DNA of 64,000 bases from Streptomyces parvus (GTDB lineage: Bacteria; Actinomycetota; Actinomycetes; Streptomycetales; Streptomycetaceae). The translations under genes and the position numbers were made by a program. The stretch covers positions 2,852,001 through 2,916,000 of the forward strand of contig NZ_CP135079.1 of the NCBI RefSeq assembly GCF_032121415.1, read 5' to 3'. Below are positions 8,454 to 16,679 of the stretch, one piece after another (position 1 is the first letter of the stretch; the number at the start of each line of letters is the position of its first letter). The notes below the pieces were generated by a model that was not told where the DNA came from, ran no database searches, and saw only the letters and a list, made by a program, of their open reading frames with translations.

Positions 8454-9047
8454 TCATCCGACCGGCCGCCAGTCGCCGTCCACGTCGCCCTCCATGTAGC
8501 AGTCGCGGTAGTACTGCCGGGCGAGGACCGCGAGGGAGGGCGAGTCGGCGTACAGCGTGTCCTGGTGGCCGAGGAACCGGCAGCGGTGGAAAGCCGACCG
8601 GTCGCCCTGGACCTTGACCGCCACCGCCTGGGTGCCGGTGTACTGGGGGTTGTCGGAGCGCAGCCAGTCGGTGCCGGAACCGTCCGGTCGGGGTGTGCCC
8701 GCCGCGTTGCCGCACACCAGGACCGTGTCACGGGCGTCGGGGCTCGCGCCGATCAGTGTGAGGTCGCGGTGGGCGGCGTCGACGACGACCGTGGCCCGGT
8801 GGACGCCGGCGGCGATGACGATGGTGCCGCCGGTTCCGGTGGCCGCGTCGACGGCGGACTGGACGTCGGGGTGGTCGCCCCGCCCGTGCGCGTCGACGTA
8901 CAGCGTGCGGGGGTCGAGGCGGCGGGCCGGTGAGCCGTAGCGGCCGAAGGGGCGGGGGCCGGGCCGGGCGGGGGCGGCCGGTGCGCCGAGGGCGAGCGAG
9001 GCGCCCGCGCCGGCGATCAGCGACAGAGCGGTGCGTCGAGTGGGCAT
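8454..9047 (-). CDS. C-terminally truncated pectinesterase (CE8), probably inactive
   Basis: 197 residues against about 350 for the family. A twin-arginine-like leader (TRRTALSLIAGAGASLAL) precedes the start of a CE8 beta-helix: LYVDAHGRGDHPDVQSAVDA, then TGTQAVAVKV and GHQDTLYA, which are the conserved pectinesterase blocks. Homology ends at YYRDCYMEGDVD, where intact enzymes continue into the FIFG segment with the catalytic Asp and later Arg. Here a foreign GDWRPVG tail and stop follow, then the shared terminator. No continuation was found in another frame, so a deletion rather than a frameshift is likely. The ORF has a good AAGGAGG ribosome site and may still be translated, but it should lack esterase activity. 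Confidence 0.8.
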   Translation of the reverse strand: MPTRRTALSLIAGAGASLALGAPAAPARPGPRPFGRYGSPARRLDPRTLYVDAHGRGDHPDVQSAVDAATGTGGTIVIAAGVHRATVVVDAAHRDLTLIGASPDARDTVLVCGNAAGTPRPDGSGTDWLRSDNPQYTGTQAVAVKVQGDRSAFHRCRFLGHQDTLYADSPSLAVLARQYYRDCYMEGDVDGDWRPVG

Positions 9048-9111
9048 GGCGGTCCTCCTTGGGACGGACGGCGACGGGTGGCAGGCGGCGGGCGAGGGGC
9101 TGACGGCGAAG

Positions 9112-9164
9112 GGCCGGAGCGGCGCTCTCCGGGGTGGTGGAAAGCATGCGGTGCCGCTCCGGCC
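9112..9164 (-). terminator. 12-bp inverted repeat after pectate lyase 2
   Basis: GGCCGGAGCGGC (9112-9123) and GCCGCTCCGGCC (9153-9164) are perfect complements with a 29-base loop. They lie just downstream of the minus-strand pectate lyase and upstream of the pectinesterase start. A terminator is likely; an attenuator or operator role for the pectinesterase is an alternative. Confidence 0.5.
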
Positions 9165-9187
9165 GGTCCTTCGGGGTTACGCGCCGG

Positions 9188-10528
9188 TCATCCGCGGCCG
9201 GACAGCCTGCCCGCCCCGGCCTTGAGGCCGACCAGCACGGGGACGGCCCGGGGGTGGTGGACCGTCGTGCGCAGTTCGGGGGTCCAGCCCGCGCCCTCGG
9301 CGAGCTGCTCGCCGGGAACGCCGGCGTTGTGCACGGCGATCAGATCGGTCCTGCGTCCGTTGACGTAGTTGTCCTCCGCGGTGAGCGGGGCCTCCGACCA
9401 CTTCTTCAGGACGGTGGCCCGGTCCACGTCGCCGGCGAGGGTGAACGCGTTGTGCTCGGCGACCAGGCGGGACTCGGTGCCGATGCCGTAGGTGTAGCCG
9501 TAGGAACCGCCGCGCGTGGCGACGAAGTGGTTGTTGTACGAGTCGACCTGGCCGAAGCGGACGCGGGGCGCACGCTCCTTGACGTCCTTGAACAGGTTGT
9601 GGTGGAGCGTCACGCGGAGCTTGCCGCGGTCGGTCGCGCCGGCGCCGTCGCTGTTGCCGATGAGCATCGTCTTGTCGTGGTCCTTCAGGACGTTCCACGA
9701 CACGGTGACCAGGTCGGCTCCGCGCACGATGTCGAAGAGACCGTCGTGCTGCTGGTACAGCTGGCCGAAATATCGCGGCTGTTCGGCGTCGGGGCGATCG
9801 CCGTCACTGAAGGTGTTGTGGTCGATCCAGACGTTCCGGGAGCCGTGGACGACGAGGTTGTCGTACTCCGAGTTCCAGGCGCCCTCACTGCCGTCCGTGG
9901 GGTCCCACTGCGGGAAGCAGTCGTAGGTGTCCTCGAAGGAGATGTTGCGGACGATGACGTTGGAGACGTCGCGGACCTGCAGGCTGGCGCCGATGATCTC
10001 GGGGTCCGCACCGACCCCGACCAGCGTGGTGTTGGACGGGACCCGGACGTTCACGGCGGCCTGCTGGAGCTTCGCGGAGGCCGCCCGGGCGTCCTCCAGC
10101 GGGCCCTCGGGAACCCGGTCGCCGCCCCAGACCTCCGGGTCGTAGGCGGCGAGGTACTTCTCCAGGGTGTAGCCGTCGGTCTCGTACTGCTCGCAGCCGA
10201 TCGGGGTGCCGTCGACCGCGGAGTTGCCGTGGACGGTGCCGGCGACCCTGACGATCTTCGGTGCGTCGCCCGCCTCCTCGAAGGCGGCGACGAGCTCGGC
10301 CCGGTCGGTCACGGTGTAGACGTGCTCGGGTGCGGCGTCCGCGCCTCCCGTGGTGGAGCTGCCGGCGGAGGCCCAGCCGTCCCCGGCGGGCAGTACGGCG
10401 CGCTCGATCCCCGTGCCGTGGGGGGCCGGCCGGGCGGCGGCCTGGGCGGGGACGCTCAGCGCGAGGGCCAGCGAGGCGCAGCCCAGGGTGACGGCGACGG
10501 CCCGGGTGTGACGCGTGCGTGCGGGCAT
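9188..10528 (-). CDS. Secreted PL1 pectate lyase
   Basis: 446 residues with a Sec signal peptide (about residues 1-31, ending AQA). The mature protein is a PL1 beta-helix with WIDHNTF at 234-240 and RAPRVRFGQVDSYNN from 319, the conserved motifs for Ca2+ binding and the catalytic Arg. The insert DTYDCFPQWDP (about 201-210) is typical of the longer bacterial pectate lyases. It has no linker or added binding domain, unlike the lyase at 6769, so the two probably differ in substrate length or surface targeting. It follows the sugar-binding protein gene on the same strand, separated by a strong hairpin, so it probably has its own promoter. Confidence 0.92.
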   Translation of the reverse strand: MPARTRHTRAVAVTLGCASLALALSVPAQAAARPAPHGTGIERAVLPAGDGWASAGSSTTGGADAAPEHVYTVTDRAELVAAFEEAGDAPKIVRVAGTVHGNSAVDGTPIGCEQYETDGYTLEKYLAAYDPEVWGGDRVPEGPLEDARAASAKLQQAAVNVRVPSNTTLVGVGADPEIIGASLQVRDVSNVIVRNISFEDTYDCFPQWDPTDGSEGAWNSEYDNLVVHGSRNVWIDHNTFSDGDRPDAEQPRYFGQLYQQHDGLFDIVRGADLVTVSWNVLKDHDKTMLIGNSDGAGATDRGKLRVTLHHNLFKDVKERAPRVRFGQVDSYNNHFVATRGGSYGYTYGIGTESRLVAEHNAFTLAGDVDRATVLKKWSEAPLTAEDNYVNGRRTDLIAVHNAGVPGEQLAEGAGWTPELRTTVHHPRAVPVLVGLKAGAGRLSGRG

Positions 10529-10655
10529 GGCGAAACCTTCTCTGTCGTCGGAGGGAGGGGAAGCGGCCGCCGCGGGTGTTTCCGGCAGGTGGCGGCGGCG
10601 GTGGCGCGGAAGGGGTCTTCGGTCTTCTCGTCGTCGTCTCCGAACGGGACGAGAA

Positions 10656-10688
10656 GGGCGGCGGCCGGGCTCGGTCCGGCCGCCGCCC
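10656..10688 (-). terminator. Hairpin terminator after the sugar-binding protein gene
   Basis: Perfect 13-bp arms (GGGCGGCGGCCGG at 10656-10668, complement at 10676-10688) with a 7-base loop, immediately downstream of the minus-strand solute-binding protein gene. Confidence 0.8.
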
Positions 10689-10721
10689 GTCCGTCGTCAG
10701 GGGCCGGAGGGTGTGGGGGTC

Positions 10722-12056
10722 TCAGCCGTTGCCCAGCTCGGCCCACTCCTTGTTGGCGGTGTTCAGCTCCTCGGCCATCTTGTCCAGGAACTCCTTCGCC
10801 GTGATCTTGCCGAGGAGCAGCTTCTGGAACTCCGGCTCGTTGTCCGCCTTGCTGATGTTGTTCCAGTCGGGCAGGTAGTACGGCAGGTCGACGACCTCGG
10901 TGGATCCGTCCGTCAGCGCCTTCGCGGCCAGCGCGGTCGACTCGGTCTCCTTGATCCAGGGGTCCTTCGCCGCTTGGGCGTTGGCCGGGATGGCGCCGGC
11001 CGACTCGTTCCATTTGCTGTTGGACGCGTGGGAGGCGGCGAACTCGATGAACTTCCATGCCGCGGTCTTGTTGTCGCTCGACCGGAAGAGGCCGAGTCCG
11101 TCGACGGGGTTGGAGACCTGGACGCGGGTGCCGCTGTCCCCGATGGGGGCGGGGATGCCCGCGAACCTGTCGTCGCCCAGGGCCTTCGCGTGGTCCTGGT
11201 AGGAGCCGAGGTTGTGGCTCAGCATGCCGATGGTGCCCGTGTCCCACTGGGCGACCATCTTGGTGAAGTCGTTGTTGACGTCGGCGGCGGGCGTGGTCCT
11301 CTTGTAGAGGCCCGCGTACTTCTCCAGCGCGGCGACGTTCTTCGGGTCGTTGAGCGTCGTCTTCTCGCCGTCCCAGAACTCCGTGATGCCCGACTGCCCG
11401 TAGACGGCGTCCAGCGCCTGGGCGATGGAGCCCGCGCCACCGCGGATGGTGTAGCCGAACTTGTTGTTCCCGGTGTCGGTGAGCTTCTCGGCCGCGGTGT
11501 AGAAGTCGGCCCAGGTGCCGGGGGCCTTCAGCCCGGCCTGCTCGAACAGGTCCGTGCGGTACCAGAGCACGCCGTTGTTGGCGGAGGTCGGGACGGAGTA
11601 GATGTCGTCGCCCCGGCCGGCGGCCGCTCTGACGCTCTCGACCATGGAGTCGACGAGCTTGCCCTCCAGGGCGGACCCCTTCAGCCTCTTGTCGACCGGC
11701 TCCAGGGCTTCCTGCGAGACCATGTTGGCGAGGTAGGCGGTGCCGACCCCGCCCACGTCGGGCAGCCCGCCGCCGGCGATCGCGGTGTCGTACTTGGACT
11801 GGACGTCGGCGATGGGGATCGGGACGTACTTCACCTCGATGTCCGGGTGCTGCTTCTCGAAGTCCTTGATGATCTCGGTCCAGATGGCGGTGCGCGGCCC
11901 GCCGTTGTTGTCCCAGAAGGTGATCTCGCCCTTGCCGCTCCCTTCCGTACCGGCACCGCTGCCGTCGTCGCCGCACGCGGCGGCCGTCAGCGCGAGGGCT
12001 GCTACGAGGGAGACGGCGGATGCGGTGCGCCCCCGCCGGGTCTTCGAGATGGTCAT
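10722..12056 (-). CDS. ABC sugar importer solute-binding lipoprotein (family 1)
   Basis: 444 residues. A lipoprotein signal ends in the lipobox LTAAAC, so the protein is anchored outside the membrane. The mature part is a type-1 extracellular solute-binding protein of the sugar class: ITFWDNNGG start, FEKQHPDIEVKYV, and an aromatic-rich pocket including KFIEFAASH near the C-terminus. It should deliver oligosaccharides from pectin or its side chains to the two permeases encoded upstream. In this operon it comes after the enzymes, although binding-protein genes usually come first. An 81-bp gap separates it from the GH43 stop, so an extra promoter there is possible. No importer ATPase is encoded in the window; Streptomyces often share one MsiK ATPase among such systems. 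Confidence 0.9.
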   Translation of the reverse strand: MTISKTRRGRTASAVSLVAALALTAAACGDDGSGAGTEGSGKGEITFWDNNGGPRTAIWTEIIKDFEKQHPDIEVKYVPIPIADVQSKYDTAIAGGGLPDVGGVGTAYLANMVSQEALEPVDKRLKGSALEGKLVDSMVESVRAAAGRGDDIYSVPTSANNGVLWYRTDLFEQAGLKAPGTWADFYTAAEKLTDTGNNKFGYTIRGGAGSIAQALDAVYGQSGITEFWDGEKTTLNDPKNVAALEKYAGLYKRTTPAADVNNDFTKMVAQWDTGTIGMLSHNLGSYQDHAKALGDDRFAGIPAPIGDSGTRVQVSNPVDGLGLFRSSDNKTAAWKFIEFAASHASNSKWNESAGAIPANAQAAKDPWIKETESTALAAKALTDGSTEVVDLPYYLPDWNNISKADNEPEFQKLLLGKITAKEFLDKMAEELNTANKEWAELGNG

Positions 12057-12137
12057 GGTCGGCTCTTCCCTGTCGGATGTGTCGGGGTGGTTGGTCCCGT
12101 ACGTCTGTGCTTCGTGCTTCTGCGCTTCTGCGGGGGG

Positions 12138-13676
12138 TCAGTGGGTGGCGCGGAAGGTGCTGAAGAGCGCCGTGCCGGCGGGGCCCGTCCCGGCCGGTGC
12201 GGTGGCGAAGAGGCCGAGGAGAGCGGCGACCCAGCGCCACGGGGTGGCGGCGAAGACCTGCCCCGAGCGCCGGAACCCGTCGCCCGTGTCGGCGAAGAAG
12301 CGGCATCGGGCCCCCGCCGTGACCTCGATCCGCAGCCTCGCCCGGCCCCCGGGCGAGGCGCGGGCCTCGGCCGCGTCGCGTTCGCGCTCCGCGACGCCCT
12401 CGGCGTACCGGTGCACGAGCCGGGGAGCTCCGTCCGCCCCGGCCTCCAGGCCGATCCAGCAGAAGGCGTCCCCGAGCACGGTCAGCCCCGCCTTGGCGCC
12501 CGGCTCGTCGCTGCGCAGTTCGAGGTCCACTTCGACGGTGAACTCCTCGGCGGGCAGGCGCTGGACCAGGACGTGGGGCAGCAGCCGCAGGTCATGGGCG
12601 TCCGGCGTGCGCACGCAGGTGAGCCGCAGCCCGTCGGCGGCGTGCTCGGAGGGCTCCGTCCACGCTGCGGGGCAGGGGTTGGCCGTCCACTGCCACTGCT
12701 TGCCGTGGGCGCCGCCGGGGAAGTCGTCGTCCACGGCGGGCGCCGCCACGGGCTGCTCGGGTGCGGCCGGTTTGCGGTGCGTGGAGACGGGTTCGCCCGC
12801 GTCGCCGATGACGGGCCAGCCCTCCGCGTCCCAGCGCATGGGCTGGAGGTGGACGACCCTCCCGTACGCGCCGCGTGCCTGGAAGTGCAGGAACCAGTCC
12901 TCGCCGGCGGCGGTCCGCACCCAGCCGCCCTGGTGCGGGCCGTTGACGCCGGTACGCCCCTGGGACAGCACGACGCGTTCCTCGTACGGGCCGAAGAAGT
13001 CCCGCGACCGGAAGGCGCCCTGCCAGCCGGTCTCCACCCCGCCGGCCGGGGCGAAGATCCAGAAGTGTCCGTCGTGGCGGTGGAGCTTGGGGCCCTCCAG
13101 GGTGAACCAGCCGGGTATCCGGTCGGCGTCGACGAGGGTCCGGCCCTCGTCGAGGAGGGTGCGTCCGTCGGCGCTCATGCGGTGCCCGGTGAGGCGGTTC
13201 TTGATCCCGGAGCGGGACTTGGCCCAGGCGTGGACGAGGTAGGCCTCGCCGGTCTCCTCGTCCCACAGGGGGCAGGCGTCGATGAAGCCGCGGCCGGGTT
13301 TGAGCAGGTGCGGGGCGCTCCACGGCCCCTCTGCGCGCTCGGCGTTGATCTGCTGGACGCCGTGGTCGGGGTCCCCCCAGAAGATCCAGAAGCGGCCCGC
13401 GTGGTGGCGCAGGGAGGGGGCCCACACGCCGGCGTCGTGGCGGGGACGGGCGAAGTCGGCGGCGGGCTCGACGCGGTCCAGGGCGTGGCCGACGAGCGTC
13501 CAGTTGACCAGGTCGCGGGAGTGCAGGAGCGGCAGCCCCGGGGCCCGGCCGAAGCTGGACGCGGTGAGGTAGTGGTCCGCGCCCACGCGGACGACGTCCG
13601 GGTCGGACCAGTCGGCGTTCAGCACGGGGTTGCGGTACGTGCCGTTCCCGAGGTCGGCGGTCCAGGGCCGGTTCAC
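12138..13676 (-). CDS. Glycoside hydrolase family 43 (arabinosidase/xylosidase-like)
   Basis: 512 residues without a signal peptide, so it acts in the cytoplasm on imported oligosaccharides. The N-terminal five-bladed propeller has NPVLNADWSDPDVVR (catalytic base in the DPD region, about residues 25-27), the Asp of FIDACP (133) and the acid Glu194 in FTLEGPKL. Residues ~340-512 form a beta-sandwich C-terminal domain as in GH43 beta-xylosidases. The exact substrate (arabinan, galactan or xylan side chains) cannot be told. The GTG start overlaps the preceding gene's TGA (GTGA), so translation is coupled. Confidence 0.9.
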   Translation of the reverse strand: MNRPWTADLGNGTYRNPVLNADWSDPDVVRVGADHYLTASSFGRAPGLPLLHSRDLVNWTLVGHALDRVEPAADFARPRHDAGVWAPSLRHHAGRFWIFWGDPDHGVQQINAERAEGPWSAPHLLKPGRGFIDACPLWDEETGEAYLVHAWAKSRSGIKNRLTGHRMSADGRTLLDEGRTLVDADRIPGWFTLEGPKLHRHDGHFWIFAPAGGVETGWQGAFRSRDFFGPYEERVVLSQGRTGVNGPHQGGWVRTAAGEDWFLHFQARGAYGRVVHLQPMRWDAEGWPVIGDAGEPVSTHRKPAAPEQPVAAPAVDDDFPGGAHGKQWQWTANPCPAAWTEPSEHAADGLRLTCVRTPDAHDLRLLPHVLVQRLPAEEFTVEVDLELRSDEPGAKAGLTVLGDAFCWIGLEAGADGAPRLVHRYAEGVAERERDAAEARASPGGRARLRIEVTAGARCRFFADTGDGFRRSGQVFAATPWRWVAALLGLFATAPAGTGPAGTALFSTFRATH

Positions 13677-14554
13677 GAGGTCACCGCCCGGCGGACGTAC
13701 GCGGCCGCGGTGTCCCGGTCCAGCCTGCCGTCCGCGACGACGGTGACGACCCGGCGTACGACGGTGGCCCCGGCGGGCACGGGCAGCCGTTCGTCCGCCG
13801 CGAGGGAGGAGCCGACGCCCGGGTACTCCGTCGTCCGCACGAACCACGGATCGCGTCGGGTCCCCTCGCTCGCCCCGGCGAGGACGAGGGTCCAGCCGTC
13901 CCCGGCGAGGGCGAGCCAGTCGGAGGTCCGGCCGTGCACCGCTTCCTCGCCCGCACGGTCGGCGCTGAACACGTCGGGCGGGGCGGCCTCCTTGGGGGCC
14001 CGCCAGAAGAAGCCGCCGTAACCGGCGCCGGGGCGGCCGTTGGTCGCGGGGCTGCCGAGGGAGAGGTCGTCGGCCGAGTGATTGGTGAGGGCGAAGGAGA
14101 GGTCCAACGCCCAAGCGACGGACGAGAGTTCGATGGCCTCGACGGTGCGCTGCTCCCGCAGCAGTTCGACGCCGTCCGCCTCCCAGCCGAGCGACTGCGT
14201 GAAGGCGCCGGGACCGTGCCGCTCCAGGCCGAGGCAGCGCTGGACACCGTGGTTGTCCAGCTCGGTGGGCCCCTGCCCCCGGACGTAGGTGCGCCCGCCC
14301 CAGAAGTTGCGGCCGGACACGTCGGGCACGGCGACGGAGACGCCCAGGTGGTGGCGGTGGTCGTCGGGACGGTCCTGGGTGACGGTGCGGCCGGCGAGCG
14401 TGGTGACGGGATGCAGGCGGGGGCGGCCGTCCGCGGCGGCGCCGTAGCCGTAGTGGGCGACCGTGCGTCCGCCGCAGTCGAGGGGTTCGGGGGGTGCGGG
14501 TGAGGCGGGATGTACGGGCTGGGCGGCGGACGGGGCCGCGGCGGGCCGGTTCAT
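13673..14554 (-). CDS. DUF6807 (PmoA-like) family protein
   Basis: 293 residues. It matches the DUF6807 family, often labelled 'PmoA' although no methane-oxidation role is established. Visible blocks are RPDDHRHHLGVSVAVPDVSGRNFWGG, with clustered His that could bind metal, then NGRPGAGYGGFFWRAP, and RDPWFVRT. Members usually sit beside Gfo/Idh/MocA oxidoreductases in sugar operons, as here. A role in modifying or sensing a sugar acid is inferred only. The ATG at 14554 overlaps the oxidoreductase stop by four bases (ATGA), and the end overlaps the GH43 start. Confidence 0.8.
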   Translation of the reverse strand: MNRPAAAPSAAQPVHPASPAPPEPLDCGGRTVAHYGYGAAADGRPRLHPVTTLAGRTVTQDRPDDHRHHLGVSVAVPDVSGRNFWGGRTYVRGQGPTELDNHGVQRCLGLERHGPGAFTQSLGWEADGVELLREQRTVEAIELSSVAWALDLSFALTNHSADDLSLGSPATNGRPGAGYGGFFWRAPKEAAPPDVFSADRAGEEAVHGRTSDWLALAGDGWTLVLAGASEGTRRDPWFVRTTEYPGVGSSLAADERLPVPAGATVVRRVVTVVADGRLDRDTAAAYVRRAVTS

Positions 14555-15771
14555 GAGGCCGCCACCTCGCTGCTCCGGGCCCAGGCGGCTCCCAGTTCGG
14601 AGAAGAGGGCGAGGGATTCGGCCCCGGCGGCGACCAGGCCGTCGATGCCGTGCACCGTGCGCCACGCCGCCCCGGCTGGGGCGTCGTACCGGGTCTCCCA
14701 GGCGTCGGCGGGCAGGGCGACGGGGGCGGGGGCGGTGCGTACGGCCTCGACGACCCGCATGAACGCCCCCGTGCGCTCCGGCGGTACCAGGAGCGGCGTG
14801 CCGTGCTCCAGGTGGTCGACCAGGTTCTCCAGGAGGTCGGTCCGGCCGTGGACGCTCTCCTCGGGGCCGTGTCCGGCACGTTGGAGCAGGACGCGGTCCT
14901 GCTTGTACCAGAAGGTGATCCGGCCCCGTTCGCCGTGGACGATCACGTACGGTTCCCCGGCCCGGTCCGCGCAGAGGGTGGCGGCGACCGTGACGGGCAG
15001 GCCGCCGGTGGTGGTGACGCGGACGCAGCTGGTGTCGTCCGCCTCGATGTCATGGGCCCGGAACAGCTCGGTCTCGACGGACAGGACGTCCTCGGCCCTG
15101 CCCCGGCCGGCCAGTTCGAGCGCGGTGGCCACGGCGTGCGCCAGTGGGTTGGTGAGCACGCCGTCGACCACGTCGGTGGAGCCCATCCTGCGCCGACCGG
15201 ACCAGGGCGCCCGGCGGAAGTAGGCGTCGTGGCGGATCCAGGCCCCGGCGGCGCCGACCCCGGTGAGCTTCCCGATCGCCCCGGTGCGGACGAGGTGCTG
15301 GATGGCGGGCACGCTGTGCGAACCGAACGACTGGAACCCCACCTGACAGGCGGTGCCGGCCCGCCGGACGCCGTCGGCCATGCGCGCGTAGGCGGCCCAG
15401 CTCCCGGCGGGCGGCTTCTCCAGCAGGAGGTGGACGCCGCGGGACGCGGCGGTCAGGGCCAGGTCGGTGTGGGTCGGGATGGGCGTGCAGATCACGGCGG
15501 CACGGGCTCCGGTGGAGTCGAGGAGCGCCCCGAAGTCGGCGGACTGCTCCGGTCGCTCGTCGCCGAGGAAGCCGAAGGGGGCCAGTTCGTCGGTGGTGAG
15601 CGGCTCCAGTTCGCAGATCCCGGCCAGCCGCACCCGGCCCTGGTGCTGGAGCCGGCGGAGGTTGGCCAGGTGCCAGCGGCCGTGGCCCCGGGCGCCGGCC
15701 AGCACGACGGGGAGCGGCTGCGCGCCGGGCCCGGTGGGGGCGACCGGGGAGACGGGGACGGTCTCGGTCAT
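14551..15771 (-). CDS. Gfo/Idh/MocA-family NAD(P)-dependent oxidoreductase
   Basis: 406 residues. The N-terminal Rossmann fold begins PVVLAGARGHGRWHL and includes the family EKP motif (LLLEKPPAGS), whose Lys binds substrate and cofactor. The C-terminal alpha/beta domain contains GVLTNPLAHAVATALEL with the catalytic-region His. It likely oxidises or reduces a sugar or sugar acid at C1-C3 in the cytoplasm. The start ATG at 15771 overlaps the permease stop (ATGA) and its stop overlaps the DUF6807 start, which places it in the middle of the transporter-catabolism operon. Confidence 0.88.
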   Translation of the reverse strand: MTETVPVSPVAPTGPGAQPLPVVLAGARGHGRWHLANLRRLQHQGRVRLAGICELEPLTTDELAPFGFLGDERPEQSADFGALLDSTGARAAVICTPIPTHTDLALTAASRGVHLLLEKPPAGSWAAYARMADGVRRAGTACQVGFQSFGSHSVPAIQHLVRTGAIGKLTGVGAAGAWIRHDAYFRRAPWSGRRRMGSTDVVDGVLTNPLAHAVATALELAGRGRAEDVLSVETELFRAHDIEADDTSCVRVTTTGGLPVTVAATLCADRAGEPYVIVHGERGRITFWYKQDRVLLQRAGHGPEESVHGRTDLLENLVDHLEHGTPLLVPPERTGAFMRVVEAVRTAPAPVALPADAWETRYDAPAGAAWRTVHGIDGLVAAGAESLALFSELGAAWARSSEVAAS

Positions 15772-16679
15772 CCCTTCACCGCCCCCGCGCTGAAGCCCGT
15801 GACGAGCCACTTCTGGATGAAGGCGAAGACGATCACGACGGGCACCGCGGCGATGACGCCGCCCGCCGCAAGCGCTCCGAGGTCGACGCTGTCCGCCCCG
15901 ATCAGGGTGTTGAGGCCGACCGGGATCGTCTGCTTGTCCTGTTCGCTGAGGAACATCAGCGCGAACAGGAAGTGGTTCCAGCTGTGGACGAAGGCGAAGG
16001 AACCCACGGCGATCAGCCCGGGGCGCAGCAGCGGCAGGACGACCGCCCGGAAGGCGGTGAAGCGCGAACACCCGTCGACCCAGGCGGCCTCCTCCAGCGA
16101 GACCGGGACGTTCTTGATGAACCCGCTGATCAGGATGATCGACAGCGGAAGCTGGAAGACCGTCTCGGCGATGACGACGCTCCACAGGGAGTTGATCATC
16201 TGGAGGTTGCGGAAGATCTCGAAGAGCGGTACGAGCATCAGGGCGCCGGGGATGAACTGCGAGCAGAGCAGCGCCAGCATGAACGCGCCCTTGATCTTGA
16301 AGTCGAACCGGGCCAGGGCGTACCCGCCGGCCAGGGCGACCAGGGTGGTGGCGATCAGGGTGGCGATGCCGACGATCATGCTGTTCTGGAAGAAGACGGC
16401 GAAGCTGCGCTCGTTCCAGACCTTGGAGAAGTGCTCCCCGGTCATCGGCCAGGGCACCAGCGCGGTGGAGCCGGCGGGCCGCAGGGCGAACAGGAGCATC
16501 CAGTAGAACGGGATGAGGGTGAACAGCAGGTAGAGGCCGAGCGGCAGGTAGATCTGCCAGCGCGGTACGTCGTCGTAGGCGCGCTCCCGTCCGGTGCGGC
16601 GGCGCGAGGCGGGCGGCGGGCCGCCGGGGTGGACGGGCCGCCGCGCGGCGCCGTTCTTCTCGGTGAGCAGGGCGGTCAC
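15768..16679 (-). CDS. Carbohydrate ABC importer permease (MalG type)
   Basis: 303 residues with six predicted membrane helices after a basic N-terminal tail (RRTGRERAYDDVPRWQ). The cytoplasmic EAA loop is visible as SLEEAAWVDGCSRFTAFRAVVLPLLRPG, the coupling helix that contacts the ATPase. The GTG start overlaps the upstream permease TGA by four bases. It pairs with the MalF-type permease at 16676 and the lipoprotein at 10722. Confidence 0.93.
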   Translation of the reverse strand: MTALLTEKNGAARRPVHPGGPPPASRRRTGRERAYDDVPRWQIYLPLGLYLLFTLIPFYWMLLFALRPAGSTALVPWPMTGEHFSKVWNERSFAVFFQNSMIVGIATLIATTLVALAGGYALARFDFKIKGAFMLALLCSQFIPGALMLVPLFEIFRNLQMINSLWSVVIAETVFQLPLSIILISGFIKNVPVSLEEAAWVDGCSRFTAFRAVVLPLLRPGLIAVGSFAFVHSWNHFLFALMFLSEQDKQTIPVGLNTLIGADSVDLGALAAGGVIAAVPVVIVFAFIQKWLVTGFSAGAVKG

